NCBI RefSeq assembly: GCF_000230995.2
Contig: NC_019973.1
Span: forward strand, 1,426,001-1,490,000
Origin: Mesorhizobium australicum WSM2073
GTDB lineage: Bacteria; Pseudomonadota; Alphaproteobacteria; Rhizobiales; Rhizobiaceae
Length of the DNA stretch: 64,000 bases
Direction of reading: 5' to 3'
Shown here: positions 1 through 9,052 of the stretch, in pieces
Layout: each line of letters starts with the position of its first letter
Numbering within the stretch: the first letter of the stretch is position 1
Notes under the pieces: generated by a model
Databases searched by the model: none
What the model saw: only the letters and a program-made list of their open reading frames with translations
What the model was told of the DNA's origin: nothing
Translations under genes and position numbers: made by a program

Positions 1-108
1 GTTGCCGGCCAGGAACTGGTGAAGGAAGGCGACGAGGTCCATCCGGTCGAGGCCGATCAGGCGACCATCAAAAAACTGATCGGCGAAGCCACCGCCGGGA
101 CGCAGTAG
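1..108 (+). CDS. RND efflux periplasmic adaptor (membrane fusion protein), C-terminal end
   Basis: The window opens inside a reading frame that runs from base 1 to a TAG at 106-108, giving a 35-residue tail that begins VAGQELVKEGDEVHPVEAD. It ends 80 bases before an RND permease start on the same strand. The usual order in such operons is adaptor then permease, and this tail resembles the C-terminal beta-barrel and membrane-proximal end of HlyD/AcrA-type adaptors. The adaptor would link the inner-membrane pump to an outer-membrane channel. The call rests mostly on context, because only the last residues are visible. Confidence 0.6.
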   Translation, partial: VAGQELVKEGDEVHPVEADQATIKKLIGEATAGTQ

Positions 109-188
109 CGCATGGGCGCCGGCGCCGGGCCTTGTCCGGCGACAGCATGTCCGTTCGCCACTCCCGAAAGCAACAGCAGGCATAAGTC

Positions 189-3100
189 ATGGATATCGTC
201 AGACTCGCAATCAACAATGCCCGCCTGACCATCTCGGTCCTGGTCTTCCTGCTGATTGCAGGCTGGGTCGCCTATCAGTCGACACCGAAGGAAGCGGAAC
301 CCGATGTTCCGATTCCGATGATGTATGTCAGCCTGATCTATCAAGGCATTTCGCCGGAGGATTCCGAGCGTCTTCTGCTGCGGCCGATGGAAAGCAAGTT
401 GAAAAGCCTGAAGGGCCTCAAGGAGATGCGCTCGGCCGCCTTCCAGGGCGGCGGCTACGTTCTGGTCGAGTTCCAGCCGCAGACGAACCTGGCGACGGCA
501 CTGCAGGACACACGCTCCAAGGTGCAGGACGGCAAGGCCGACCTGCCGCAGGCGGCCGAGGAGCCTGTCGTCACGGAGGTCAACATTTCCGAATTCCCGG
601 TGCTCGTCGTCACGCTGTCCGGCGAATTGCCCGAACGCGTGCTGGCTGCCGCGGCGCGCGAACTGCGTGATCGCATCGAGGAAGTGCCCGGCGTGCTCGA
701 AGGCTCGTTGCAGGGCTCGCGCGACGATCTGGTCGAGGTCGTCATCGATCCGATGAAGCTGTCGTCCTATGGCCTGCAGCTCGACCAGCTAATCGGCGCG
801 GTCGGTGCTTCCAACAGCCTGGTCGCCGCCGGCAACATCGAGGGCTCGGAAGGCAAATATGCCGTCAAGGTGCCGTCGCTGATCGAGACACCCGAGGATG
901 TGGCGGCACTTCCCGTGGTCGCCGGGCCCAATGCCGTGGTGCAGGCCAAGGACATCGCGACGATACGCTCGACCTTCGCCGACGCGACGACAATCACGCG
1001 CCTCAACGGCAAGCCGGCCATCGCCATCGAAGTCAAAAAGCGCATCGGCGCCAATCTGATCGATACGCTGACCAAGGTCAGGGAGGTGTCGGATGCCTTC
1101 GTCAAGACCATGCCCGAGGGCATGCACGTCACCTACACGCAGGACAAGTCGGTCTTCGTCAACCAGCTGCTGGGGGACTTGCAGAACCATGTGATGATCG
1201 CCGTCATCCTGGTGTTCATCGTCATCCTCTACGCGCTGTCCGGCCGTGCCTCGCTGCTGATTGGCCTGGCCATTCCGTCGTCCTTCCTAATCGGTATCCT
1301 GCTGCTTGCCATGATGGGCTACACGATCAACATGATCGTGCTGTTCAGCCTCATCCTGGCGGTCGGCATGCTGGTCGACGACGCCATCATCGTCACCGAG
1401 TTCGCCGAACGAAGGATGAGCGAAGGCATGCCGAAGCAGGAAGCCTTCGCGCTTGCCGCCAAGCGCATGGCCGGCCCGGTCATCGCCGCGACGATGACGC
1501 GTATCGCCGCCTTCTCGCCGCTGTTGTTCTGGCCCGGCATCATCGGCGATTTCATGAAGTACATGCCGATCACGCTGATCGTCACGCTGTCGGCCTCGAT
1601 GCTCTATGCGCTGGTCTTCGCGCCGACGCTGGGCGCTATATTCGCCAAGGCGCCGCAGCATCACGAGGATGGCAATCGCGACGGCTGGTACATGGCTGTC
1701 GTCAAGCAGGCGGTGCGCTTTCCCATCACCGTGATGGTGCTCACCGTCGTCTTGCTGACCGGTATTTTCGTTGGCTATTCAAAGTACGGTGCCGGCGTCG
1801 AGTTTTTCCCGAGCGTCGAACCTGACTACGGCCTGCTTTACGTGCATGCCCGCGGCAACCTTTCGCTGGCCGAAATGGATACGGCGACCAAGATCGCCGA
1901 GAGCCGGTTGCTCGGGTGGCCTGGCGTGAAGTCGGTCTACACCCGCGTCGGCAAGACGCAGGGCGGCGGCCAGGACGTGCCCGAGGACGTCGTCGGCGTC
2001 ATCCAGTACGAATTCATCGACTGGCGCGAACGCAAGTCCGCCAACCAGATCCTAAGCGATCTGCGCGGCGTGATGGCCGGCATTCCCGGGGTCGACGTGG
2101 AGGTGCGCGTGCCGGAAGCCGGTCCGCCGACCGGCAAACCGATCCAGATCAGGCTATCGGCCGTCGATCCAGCCGGCCTCGACGACAAGGCGCGCGCCGT
2201 CGCGGCGCGTATCGCCAAGGTGCCGGGCGTCATCGATATTTCCGATGGCCTGCCGCCGCCCGGCGTCGACTGGGCTCTCGAGGTCGACCGCGCCAAGGCC
2301 GCGCAATACGGCATCAGCCCGACTTCGGTCGGCACCGTGGTGCAGCTGGTGACGAACGGACTGAAGCTCTCCGAATACCGGCCTGCTGGTGCCGATGACG
2401 CCGTCGACATCCGCCTGCGTCTTCCGGAAGACCGGCGCACGCTGTCGACGCTGGACGAGCTCAGGGTGCAGACCTCGCAAGGGTCGGTGCCGATCTCAAA
2501 CTTCGTCGTGCGCAAACCCGAGCCGACGGTCGGCATCCTCAACCGCATCGACGGTGCCCGAACCGTGGTGGTGCAGGCCAATGTTGCCGCCGGCCAACAG
2601 GTCGCGGCAGTCCAGCAGCAGGTCACTCAGGCCGTCACCGATATGAATCTGGGCAGCGGAATACGCTGGAAGCTCGCCGGATCGAACGAGGACAGCGCGG
2701 AAGCCAGCGCCTTCCTCAGCAAGGCCTTCGGCGCGGCGATCTTCCTGATCTTCTTGGTGCTGCTGGCGCAGTTCAACAAGTTCACCAGCGTATGGCTGGT
2801 GCTGTCCTGCGTGGTCATGGCGACAATCGGCGTGTTCCTTGGACTGCTGATCACGGGCGAGACGTTCGGCATCGTCATGTCGGGCATTGGCGTCATCGCG
2901 CTGGCCGGCGTGGTGGTGAACAACAACATCGTGTTGATCGACACCTACGACCGGTTGCGTGAGGAGGGCTGGGACAAGATGGACGCGGTGCTGCAGACCT
3001 GCCGCGAGCGTGCGCGACCGGTTGTGCTGACGGCGGTGTCGGCGATTCTCGGCGTGCTGCCGATCGCCTTCGGCCTTGGGCTCGAAATCTTCCATCACGA

Positions 3101-3365
3101 GACGACGATCAATGCGCCGTCGACGCAATGGTGGATTTCGCTGTCCTCCGCGATCGTCTTCGGCCTGTCCTTCGCCACCATTCTCACGCTGGTTGTGACG
3201 CCGTCGATGCTGATGGTGTTCACCCGCGCCAAGGTCAAGCCCGGCGCGCGACGCGGCTTAATCAGCCGTCTCTTCCGGCGCGGCCAGGGCGAGATATCGT
3301 CCCAAGGGCCTCTGGCAGATGTCGGCGCCGAGCCGGCAGTCAGCTTTCCGAAGGCGGCGGAATAG
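189..3365 (+). CDS. Efflux RND transporter permease (HAE1/AcrB-like)
   Basis: This 1058-residue inner-membrane proton antiporter has the usual RND length and layout: TM1 near residues 12-30, a large periplasmic loop, a TM cluster near 335-490, a second periplasmic loop, and a final TM cluster near 860-1020. The proton-relay motif GMLVDDAIIVTE, with two adjacent Asp near residues 397-398, matches the TM4 Asp pair of AcrB. The TM10 motif GVVVNNNIVLID lies near 907-918. The adaptor lies just upstream, so the two probably form one drug or solvent efflux operon; no outer-membrane factor is present here. The substrate cannot be read from the sequence. Confidence 0.93.
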   Translation: MDIVRLAINNARLTISVLVFLLIAGWVAYQSTPKEAEPDVPIPMMYVSLIYQGISPEDSERLLLRPMESKLKSLKGLKEMRSAAFQGGGYVLVEFQPQTNLATALQDTRSKVQDGKADLPQAAEEPVVTEVNISEFPVLVVTLSGELPERVLAAAARELRDRIEEVPGVLEGSLQGSRDDLVEVVIDPMKLSSYGLQLDQLIGAVGASNSLVAAGNIEGSEGKYAVKVPSLIETPEDVAALPVVAGPNAVVQAKDIATIRSTFADATTITRLNGKPAIAIEVKKRIGANLIDTLTKVREVSDAFVKTMPEGMHVTYTQDKSVFVNQLLGDLQNHVMIAVILVFIVILYALSGRASLLIGLAIPSSFLIGILLLAMMGYTINMIVLFSLILAVGMLVDDAIIVTEFAERRMSEGMPKQEAFALAAKRMAGPVIAATMTRIAAFSPLLFWPGIIGDFMKYMPITLIVTLSASMLYALVFAPTLGAIFAKAPQHHEDGNRDGWYMAVVKQAVRFPITVMVLTVVLLTGIFVGYSKYGAGVEFFPSVEPDYGLLYVHARGNLSLAEMDTATKIAESRLLGWPGVKSVYTRVGKTQGGGQDVPEDVVGVIQYEFIDWRERKSANQILSDLRGVMAGIPGVDVEVRVPEAGPPTGKPIQIRLSAVDPAGLDDKARAVAARIAKVPGVIDISDGLPPPGVDWALEVDRAKAAQYGISPTSVGTVVQLVTNGLKLSEYRPAGADDAVDIRLRLPEDRRTLSTLDELRVQTSQGSVPISNFVVRKPEPTVGILNRIDGARTVVVQANVAAGQQVAAVQQQVTQAVTDMNLGSGIRWKLAGSNEDSAEASAFLSKAFGAAIFLIFLVLLAQFNKFTSVWLVLSCVVMATIGVFLGLLITGETFGIVMSGIGVIALAGVVVNNNIVLIDTYDRLREEGWDKMDAVLQTCRERARPVVLTAVSAILGVLPIAFGLGLEIFHHETTINAPSTQWWISLSSAIVFGLSFATILTLVVTPSMLMVFTRAKVKPGARRGLISRLFRRGQGEISSQGPLADVGAEPAVSFPKAAE

Positions 3366-3387
3366 AGCATTTCGCAGGCCAAGCAAC

Positions 3388-3421
3388 AAAGGCCGTCCGG
3401 GAACAACCGGGCGGCCTTTTG
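3388..3421 (+). terminator. Rho-independent terminator of the RND operon
   Basis: A 13-bp stem (AAAGGCCGTCCGG with CCGGGCGGCCTTT, one G-T pair) and a six-base loop is followed by a short T run, 23 bases after the permease stop. Confidence 0.85.
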
Positions 3422-3461
3422 CATTGTTCCCTCGAATGCAACCAGACGGCGAGGGCTCAAA

Positions 3462-3620
3462 ATGACGATCAGCACACTTCTCGTTATCATCCTGATCCTG
3501 ATCCTGATCGGCGCTGTGCCGGCATGGCCGCATTCGCGCTCCTGGGGCTACGGACCATCGGGCATTGTCGGCGTCATACTGGTCGTGGTGCTGATCCTGC
3601 TTGTGCTGGGCAGGATCTGA
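3462..3620 (+). CDS. DUF3309 family small membrane protein
   Basis: A 52-residue protein beginning MTISTLLVIILILILIG. A hydrophobic N-terminal helix is followed by the polar segment AWPHSRSWGYGPSG and a second hydrophobic helix (IVGVILVVVLILLVLG). This is the typical two-helix pattern and WGYGPSG signature of the DUF3309 family, common in proteobacteria and of unknown function. A GAGGG Shine-Dalgarno lies seven bases before the ATG. The gene stands alone after the RND terminator and converges with the SDR gene. Family membership is recognised from memory of the signature. Confidence 0.85.
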   Translation: MTISTLLVIILILILIGAVPAWPHSRSWGYGPSGIVGVILVVVLILLVLGRI

Positions 3621-3684
3621 CCGGCAACGATCCGCCGCCGGACCCTTACTGGGCGCAGCTGTTCTCACCTGCCAGCAAGCTCGA

Positions 3685-4644
3685 TCAGGCGGCCTGGCGA
3701 CGGGCGGGCGCGACGGCGATGCCGATATCCTGCAAGGCTTTGTTCACCGCCTGATCGAGCGGCGTATGCGGGATTTCGCCGATGATGCCTGCCAGCCGCG
3801 TCGAGATCAGCCGGTGCGGCTCGAAGCGCAGGTATGACATCGAGACGATCTCGCGCCACATCGCCACGAACGGGCTGCCGGCGCGCAGCACCCACCAAGG
3901 CATGGAAGTCATCTTGAGTTGATGGCCGACGGCGTTCTCGGCGGCCACCTTGATCTCGAGATCGGTGACGGCATGGCCCGGAAAGTTCAGCGCCTCATAG
4001 AAGCCGAGCTTGTCGAGATTGCGGGCCAGCGCGACGAAACCGACGGCGAAATCCGGCAAATAGGCCCATTCATGCACGAGGTCGGCCGGACCGGGCGCGG
4101 TGTAGATGCCCTTGTTGATCTTGGCGGCGACGATCAGGTCAAACCAGGAGCCACTGCCGGTGCCGCCGAAGAAATCGCCGGCCCGCAGAACAATGGTGCG
4201 CACCCGTCTGGCCTCGGCCTCACGGCGGAACAGATCCTCCATGGCACAGCGGATGCGGCCCTTCTCGGTCGTCGGATGGAACGGCGTGTCTTCCGTGATC
4301 ACCGCCGGCATGGGCGAGCCGTAATTGTAGACCGTGCCGGGGAAGAGATGCTGCGCATCGTTGGCATGGCAGGCGGCCATGACATTTTCGGCCATTGGCA
4401 GGCATTTGCCCCAGTCGGTGTAGATCGGGTTGAGGCCGTTGAAGATGATGTCGACGCCCTCGGTGGCCTGGATCAGCGATTGACGGTCCAGCGCATCGCC
4501 GGCAACCGCCGTGGCGCCCTCGAGCTCGGCCGGCACCATGCCGGTACGGGTGACGGCGCGGACGTCGAAGCCGGCGTCGATGAAGGCCTTGGCAACCACG
4601 CGACCGAGCCGGCCATTGGCGCCGAGAATTGCGATCTTGGTCAT
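3685..4644 (-). CDS. NAD(P)-binding atypical SDR / epimerase-like protein
   Basis: This 319-residue protein has the Rossmann glycine motif GANGRLG at residues 8-14 (MTKIAILGANGRLGRVV), which marks NmrA-like or extended SDR enzymes. The middle region contains VYNYGSPMP, where an extended SDR would have its Tyr, but no clear YxxxK catalytic pair is visible, so it may be a binding protein or an atypical reductase. No operon partner is seen: DUF680 lies upstream on the same strand behind a terminator-like hairpin. The substrate is unknown. Confidence 0.75.
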   Translation of the reverse strand: MTKIAILGANGRLGRVVAKAFIDAGFDVRAVTRTGMVPAELEGATAVAGDALDRQSLIQATEGVDIIFNGLNPIYTDWGKCLPMAENVMAACHANDAQHLFPGTVYNYGSPMPAVITEDTPFHPTTEKGRIRCAMEDLFRREAEARRVRTIVLRAGDFFGGTGSGSWFDLIVAAKINKGIYTAPGPADLVHEWAYLPDFAVGFVALARNLDKLGFYEALNFPGHAVTDLEIKVAAENAVGHQLKMTSMPWWVLRAGSPFVAMWREIVSMSYLRFEPHRLISTRLAGIIGEIPHTPLDQAVNKALQDIGIAVAPARRQAA

Positions 4645-4684
4645 TCTTCGTCTCCTTATTCGTTTTCAAGTGCGGGATTTGCCT

Positions 4685-4713
4685 AGAAGCGACGGGACGA
4701 GCCCGCCGCTTCT
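4685..4713 (-). terminator. Hairpin between DUF680 and the SDR gene
   Basis: Twelve-base arms (AGAAGCGACGGG and CCCGCCGCTTCT on the plus strand) flank a five-base loop. The one mismatch becomes a G-U pair in minus-strand RNA, so it folds better in the DUF680 transcript. It lacks a clear U tract. Confidence 0.45.
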
Positions 4714-4733
4714 GGATTTTCGAGGACCACCGT

Positions 4734-4940
4734 TCAGCGGCTGCCGAAGAGGTCGCGGTTGCTGCCCTGGACGACAGGCTTCTGATTGGTCGCCTCGGAT
4801 TTGCTGATCGACGAGGTGGTCACATTGTCGGTGGTGGCGACGGTCTGGCTGGCATTGTCCGAGCCAAACTTGTCGCTGCCGGCGAAAGCCGTGTTGGCGG
4901 CGATGAAGAGGGCGGCGGTTGCGAGTGCGATCTTGGTCAT
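4734..4940 (-). CDS. DUF680 domain secreted small protein
   Basis: A 68-residue protein with a Sec signal peptide (MTKIALATAALFIAANTAFA, cleavage after AFA) and a short Ser/Thr/Asn-rich mature part ending SNRDLFGSR. The ending and overall size match the DUF680 family, which I know mainly from Mesorhizobium, where it occurs in many copies; its function is unknown. The promoter region is shared with the divergent lysR gene, so the LysR protein may control it. A CAGGAGC ribosome site precedes the ATG. Confidence 0.8.
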   Translation of the reverse strand: MTKIALATAALFIAANTAFAGSDKFGSDNASQTVATTDNVTTSSISKSEATNQKPVVQGSNRDLFGSR

Positions 4941-5021
4941 TTGGATTGCTCCTGGTTGGTTGTTGCAGTCCGTGTTTGCAGGGTGAATATGATTGCTTCA
5001 TCAATGAATTAAAATTGACTA

Positions 5022-5042
5022 TGAATGCAGTTTCGATATTCA
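5022..5042. promoter_or_regulatory. LysR-type operator (TGAAT-N11-ATTCA)
   Basis: A perfect inverted repeat TGAAT, eleven bases, ATTCA fits the T-N11-A rule for LysR-type boxes. It ends seven bases before the lysR start codon and lies in the divergent spacer with the DUF680 gene, as expected for autorepression plus control of the neighbour. Confidence 0.55.
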
Positions 5043-5049
5043 TTATTGA

Positions 5050-5964
5050 ATGGACAACATTGACTGGAACCTGATCAAGAGCTTTGTCACCGTGGCGGAA
5101 ACCGGCAGCCTGTCGGCCGCGGCGCGAAAGCTGTCGGCAAGCCAGCCGACGCTTGGCCGTCACATCGGGGAGTTGGAACAGGCGCTCGGCGTCACGCTTT
5201 TCCGGCGCGGGCGAAGCGGCTATGCGCTGACCGAAGCGGGAGCCACGCTGTTCGAGCGCGGCAAGACGGTGAGCGAGCAGGCAAGCGCCTTTTCACGGCT
5301 CGCGCTGGGTTCGGTCGAGGCGATCGAAGGCACTGTGCGCATCGCGGCCAGTGAGGTGGTAGCGGCCTATGTGCTGCCCGACATGATGGCGCGGCTCGGC
5401 ATCGACGAGCCCGGCATCGAGGTCGAGATCGTTGCCTCGAACCAGGTCGAAAACCTGCTGCGCAGGGATGCCGACATTGCCATCCGCATGGTCAAGCCGG
5501 CGCAGAACGAACTGGTGGCGCGCAAGGTCTGCGATATCGAACTCTGCGCCTGCGCGGCCATATCCTATCTCGACAGGTGCGGGCGCCCGCTGGGGCCGGC
5601 CGACCTCGTCAATCACGCCCTGATCGGCTTCGATCGCAGCGACGAGATGATCCGGGCCTTTTCCCGGTATGGCATCCCGGTCACCCGAAACAGCTTTCGT
5701 TTCAGGGCCGACAATCAGATCGTGCTCTGGGAAGCGGTGCGGGCGGGAAACGGCATTGGTCTTGGCCAGGAGCCGCTGGCAGACCTCGATCCGCTGGTGG
5801 AGAAGGTGTTGCCCGGCCTGCCCTTGCCTGCCCTGCCGGTATGGCTGGCCATGCATCGCGACGTGCGCACCAGCGTGCGCATCCGCCGCGTGGCTGATTT
5901 TCTCCACGAGGAATTGAAGCACTATTCGGCGGGCGCGGCATCCGGAGCGAATTCGGCGCGGTGA
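5050..5964 (+). CDS. LysR family transcriptional regulator
   Basis: This 304-residue regulator has an N-terminal winged HTH at residues 1-65 (SLSAAARKLSASQPTLGRHIGELEQ contains the recognition helix) and a periplasmic-binding-protein-like effector domain from about residue 90. It is divergent from DUF680 and its 3' end overlaps the convergent MFS gene by 43 bases. An LTTR box abuts its start codon and there is no good ribosome site, so the transcript may have a very short leader. Likely targets are itself, the DUF680 gene, or both. The ligand is unknown. Confidence 0.92.
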   Translation: MDNIDWNLIKSFVTVAETGSLSAAARKLSASQPTLGRHIGELEQALGVTLFRRGRSGYALTEAGATLFERGKTVSEQASAFSRLALGSVEAIEGTVRIAASEVVAAYVLPDMMARLGIDEPGIEVEIVASNQVENLLRRDADIAIRMVKPAQNELVARKVCDIELCACAAISYLDRCGRPLGPADLVNHALIGFDRSDEMIRAFSRYGIPVTRNSFRFRADNQIVLWEAVRAGNGIGLGQEPLADLDPLVEKVLPGLPLPALPVWLAMHRDVRTSVRIRRVADFLHEELKHYSAGAASGANSAR

Positions 5965-7103
5965 GCCAAACCGGCCATCAGCAAGACGACGATCAGCAGA
6001 GCCGACATGGCGATGAAGATCGGGCCGAAACTGGAATGCTCGGCGACGAAGCCGATCGCAGACGGCGCCACCAGAATGCCGGAATAGCCCATGGTGGTGA
6101 CGACGCTCATGCCGGTGCCCGAGGACATGCCCTCCTGGTTGCCGCCGGCCGAAAAGATGATCGGCACCATGTTGGCGATGCCGAAGCCGCAAAGCGCAAA
6201 GGCTGATATGGCGAGCCAAGGCGAAGGCGACAGGCCGGCGATCAGCATGCCGGCGGCCGCGACGATGGCCGAACCGCGCAGTGTCATCACTGCGCCGAAG
6301 CGGTTGCGGACGCCATCGCCGAAAAAGCGCATGATCGCCATGACGCCGGAGAAGGCGGCATAGGCAAGACCGGCGACGGCGAGGTCGGCGCCGAGTTCCT
6401 GCCGCAGATACAGCGCCGCCCAATCGAGCACCGCGCCCTCTGAAATCATCGTCAACAGGGCCATCAGGCCGATGAGGTAGACCAATGGGTTTGCCGGCAG
6501 AGCGAATTTATGATGCTCGACCGCCTGCGGTTTGTTTTCGGCCACGATGTGGGGCACCGCCGCCGCGATTGCCGCGAAGGCAAGCACGGTCACCACCGCG
6601 GCATGGGCGAGGTGGCCATAGGTCTGGATGGCGAAGCCGCCGAGGGCGCCGCCGGCGAACCCGCCGAGGCTCCAGAAGCCGTGCGACGAGGACATGATGG
6701 CGCGCCCCAGCCGCCGTTCCACCACCACCGCATTCGCATTCATGGCGACATCCATGCCGCCGATGGAGCCGCCGAATATGAACATGGCGATGGCCGCCAG
6801 CGGCACGTCGGGTGCCAGCGCCACGACCAGCAGGCCGAGGCTGCCGCACAGGCCGAACCAGCGCAGCACGGTGCGCGAGCCGTGTTTGGAGATCAGGTGG
6901 CCGCACCATGTCATGGCGGTGACCGCGCCGGCGCCGAACAAAAGGATCAGCAGGCCGAGCGTGAATTTCGAGATGTCCAGCCGGGTCAGGAAGACAGGAA
7001 TCTGCGGCGCCCAGCTGCCGGTCAGGAAACCATTGGCGAGGAAAATGGCCGCCACGGCCCATCGCCCGCGAATGGCAGTCTGCATGGCGTTCGAAGCGTT
7101 CAT
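5922..7103 (-). CDS. MFS transporter
   Basis: A 393-residue inner-membrane protein with about twelve hydrophobic segments, beginning after a short polar N terminus (MNASNAMQTAIRGRWAVAAIF). The sequence FLTGSWAPQIPVFLTRL in the first loop resembles sugar or drug MFS proteins of the FucP/YbjJ type. The C-terminal 43 bases overlap the end of lysR in antiparallel fashion. A good sigma-70 type promoter lies just upstream at 7139-7166. The substrate cannot be told from sequence. Confidence 0.85.
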   Translation of the reverse strand: MNASNAMQTAIRGRWAVAAIFLANGFLTGSWAPQIPVFLTRLDISKFTLGLLILLFGAGAVTAMTWCGHLISKHGSRTVLRWFGLCGSLGLLVVALAPDVPLAAIAMFIFGGSIGGMDVAMNANAVVVERRLGRAIMSSSHGFWSLGGFAGGALGGFAIQTYGHLAHAAVVTVLAFAAIAAAVPHIVAENKPQAVEHHKFALPANPLVYLIGLMALLTMISEGAVLDWAALYLRQELGADLAVAGLAYAAFSGVMAIMRFFGDGVRNRFGAVMTLRGSAIVAAAGMLIAGLSPSPWLAISAFALCGFGIANMVPIIFSAGGNQEGMSSGTGMSVVTTMGYSGILVAPSAIGFVAEHSSFGPIFIAMSALLIVVLLMAGLAHRAEFAPDAAPAE

Positions 7104-7138
7104 GGCACGAATCCGGTCAGAAAATGGCTTTGCGCGGC

Positions 7139-7166
7139 AAATTAGATCGATTCAATTTCCAGTCAA
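7139..7166 (-). promoter_or_regulatory. Promoter of the MFS transporter gene
   Basis: On the minus strand TTGACT (7166-7161), a 16-base spacer and TAATTT (7144-7139) stand about 36 bases before the start codon. Confidence 0.5.
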
Positions 7167-7201
7167 GCGCTGTTGTGGGAAAGCATTTGGGCCAAACGGG
7201 C

Positions 7202-7510
7202 TCAGTGATCCTTGGGGCGCCGTGCTTCGAATTCCGCCTTCTTGGCGTCCGACGCCTCTATCTGGTTGAGCGCCTGCCATTGCGCATAGGGCATGCCGTA
7301 GACGATCTCGCGCGATTGCTCTTTGCCGAGCTCGACGCCTTCCGCATTGGCTGCTTCGCGGTACCAGTTCGACAGGCAGTTGCGGCAGAAGCCGGCGAGG
7401 TTCATCAGATCGATGTTCTGCACGTCGCCCCGTTCACGCAAATGCTCGACCAGTCGCCGAAAGGCGGCGGCCTCGAAGTCGCGCTTCTGTTCGTTGCTGA
7501 GTTCGGTCAT
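7202..7510 (-). CDS. DUF1244 domain protein
   Basis: A 102-residue cytoplasmic protein starting MTELSNEQKRDFEAAAFRRL. The motif LMNLAGFCRNCLSNWYREAA, with two Cys three residues apart, and the later EIVYGMPYAQWQ are typical of DUF1244, a helical family of proteobacteria with no known function. An upstream in-frame ATG at 7525 overlaps the stop of the preceding gene as ATGA, but the ATG at 7508-7510 has a GGAGG site five bases before it and is preferred. Co-transcription with the amidohydrolase-like gene is very likely. Confidence 0.85.
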   Translation of the reverse strand: MTELSNEQKRDFEAAAFRRLVEHLRERGDVQNIDLMNLAGFCRNCLSNWYREAANAEGVELGKEQSREIVYGMPYAQWQALNQIEASDAKKAEFEARRPKDH

Positions 7511-7521
7511 CGAAACCTCCG

Positions 7522-8319
7522 TCATAGCGGCCCGGTGCGCGAGCCGAACATCTTTACCGCATGTATATCGGGACGGCGGTCGATCGCGTCAACGATCGGT
7601 GCGAGCCGCCCGGCCCAGGCGACAATGCCCTTCTGGTCCGCTATCAGATCCTGGCGGATTTCGATCAGCGCGTGGGCATAGCCATTGACGATGGCGTGCC
7701 TGAACATGGTGTCGCCGCGCAACGCGCCATCATACGGTTCGTTGTCGCCAACCACGAGTTGTTTGTCCTCAGCCAGCATATCGATCAGCGGTCGCGCCAC
7801 CCGGTCGTCCTTGTCCCACAGGATACCGACATGCCACGGACGTTGCTTGCCCTGCATGGCAGGGGTGAAGGAATGCACCGAGAAGATGAAAGGCGCTTGC
7901 CCTGAAGCCTGCGCGACTGACGCAATCATGGCGCCGACCGCGTCGTGATAAGGGCGGTAGAAGCGATCGAGCCGCCTTTCGCGTTCCTCCTGCGCCAGGG
8001 GATAATTTCCGGGAATGATGGTGCCGTCGTAAAGCTGGCGAATGAGTGTTGGATCGTCCTCGCCTCGGTTGGGGTCGATCAGCAGCCGCGAGAAATTGGC
8101 GAGCACCGCCGACGCATCGAGCAGGGCCGCCAGTTCGCGCGTCACCGCTTCGACGCCAATGTCATAGGCGATATGGCGGTCGAATTCGGCCGCCGGCAGC
8201 CCCAGGCTGCCATATTCTTCCGGCAGGTCGCGGCGGGCGTGATCGGCCAGAAGCACGATGCCTCGCTTGCGGTCGCCCTCGACGATGTCGAAGGGCGCGA
8301 AAACTGTGGATCGGGTCAT
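7522..8319 (-). CDS. N-formylglutamate amidohydrolase family protein
   Basis: This 265-residue protein fits the N-formylglutamate amidohydrolase fold. Visible motifs are LLADHARRDLPEEYGSLGLP near the N terminus, the catalytic-region segment FIFSVHSFTPAMQGKQRPWH, and NEPYDGALRGDTMFRH. The named enzyme ends one branch of histidine degradation, but no hut genes are nearby and many rhizobial homologues are orphans, so the true substrate may differ. The gene leads a two-gene unit with DUF1244 and is divergent from DUF1036. Confidence 0.85.
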   Translation of the reverse strand: MTRSTVFAPFDIVEGDRKRGIVLLADHARRDLPEEYGSLGLPAAEFDRHIAYDIGVEAVTRELAALLDASAVLANFSRLLIDPNRGEDDPTLIRQLYDGTIIPGNYPLAQEERERRLDRFYRPYHDAVGAMIASVAQASGQAPFIFSVHSFTPAMQGKQRPWHVGILWDKDDRVARPLIDMLAEDKQLVVGDNEPYDGALRGDTMFRHAIVNGYAHALIEIRQDLIADQKGIVAWAGRLAPIVDAIDRRPDIHAVKMFGSRTGPL

Positions 8320-8563
8320 TGGCGGAAAATGGTCGTTCGCTGGCCTTCGGGGAGGATGCTATCGTCATTCCACGAAGACGACGTGTACGCAATGCCGTTG
8401 TTTAGCCAAGGTTTCCCGGGAAATCTGGCACGGGGCGACGGTCGTGCGCCGGGAGCCTTCCTAAATCGATTGGAATTGGTCAAAACGGCGCGTTGACATG
8501 CGCCCGGACTTTTCCGAAAAGGGGCGCAGAGAGATGCTGATGTGGTTCTTGAGGGGTTTTAGG

Positions 8564-9052
8564 ATGGGTTCCCACGGCGGGCAGCGCGCGCGCTTTGCCT
8601 TAGCCATGCCGCTCCTGACGCTCGCCGTGGGACTGTCAGCGATGGTCACAGCTTCACCGGCGCGCGCCGACTTCCGCGTCTGCAACGCCACGCAGAACCT
8701 GGTCGGCGTCGGAATCGGCTATCGGGCCAAGGCCGGCTGGATCACCGAGGGCTGGTGGCACATCGAAGGATCGAGTTGCAAGACGTTGATCGAAGGACCG
8801 CTGTCATCAAGGTTTTACTATCTTTATGCAGAAGACGCCGAGCGCGGTGGACGCTGGGACGGCCCGATCAACATGTGCGTGGCTGAAAAAGAGTTCAAGA
8901 TTGCCGGCGTAAGCGACTGCGTCGCCAGGGGCTTCCAGCGCGCTGGATTCCAGGAATATGACACGGGCGAGCAGGCAAGCTGGATGGTCCAGCTCACCGA
9001 CGAGCCCGCAACGGGAGGCGCTCCAGCCGCCCCGGGAACGAATAGTCAATGA
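8564..9052 (+). CDS. DUF1036 domain secreted protein
   Basis: A 162-residue protein with a signal peptide (LTLAVGLSAMVTASPARA, cleavage before DFRVCN). The mature part, DFRVCNATQNLVGVGIGYR with several conserved Cys and the WWHIEGSSCKTL segment, matches DUF1036, a periplasmic family of unknown role found beside pyk in many rhizobia. The ATG at 8564 is chosen because GAGGGG lies seven bases before it; an earlier in-frame ATG at 8498 would add 22 residues. The stop overlaps the pyk start as ATGA, so translation is likely coupled. Confidence 0.85.
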   Translation: MGSHGGQRARFALAMPLLTLAVGLSAMVTASPARADFRVCNATQNLVGVGIGYRAKAGWITEGWWHIEGSSCKTLIEGPLSSRFYYLYAEDAERGGRWDGPINMCVAEKEFKIAGVSDCVARGFQRAGFQEYDTGEQASWMVQLTDEPATGGAPAAPGTNSQ

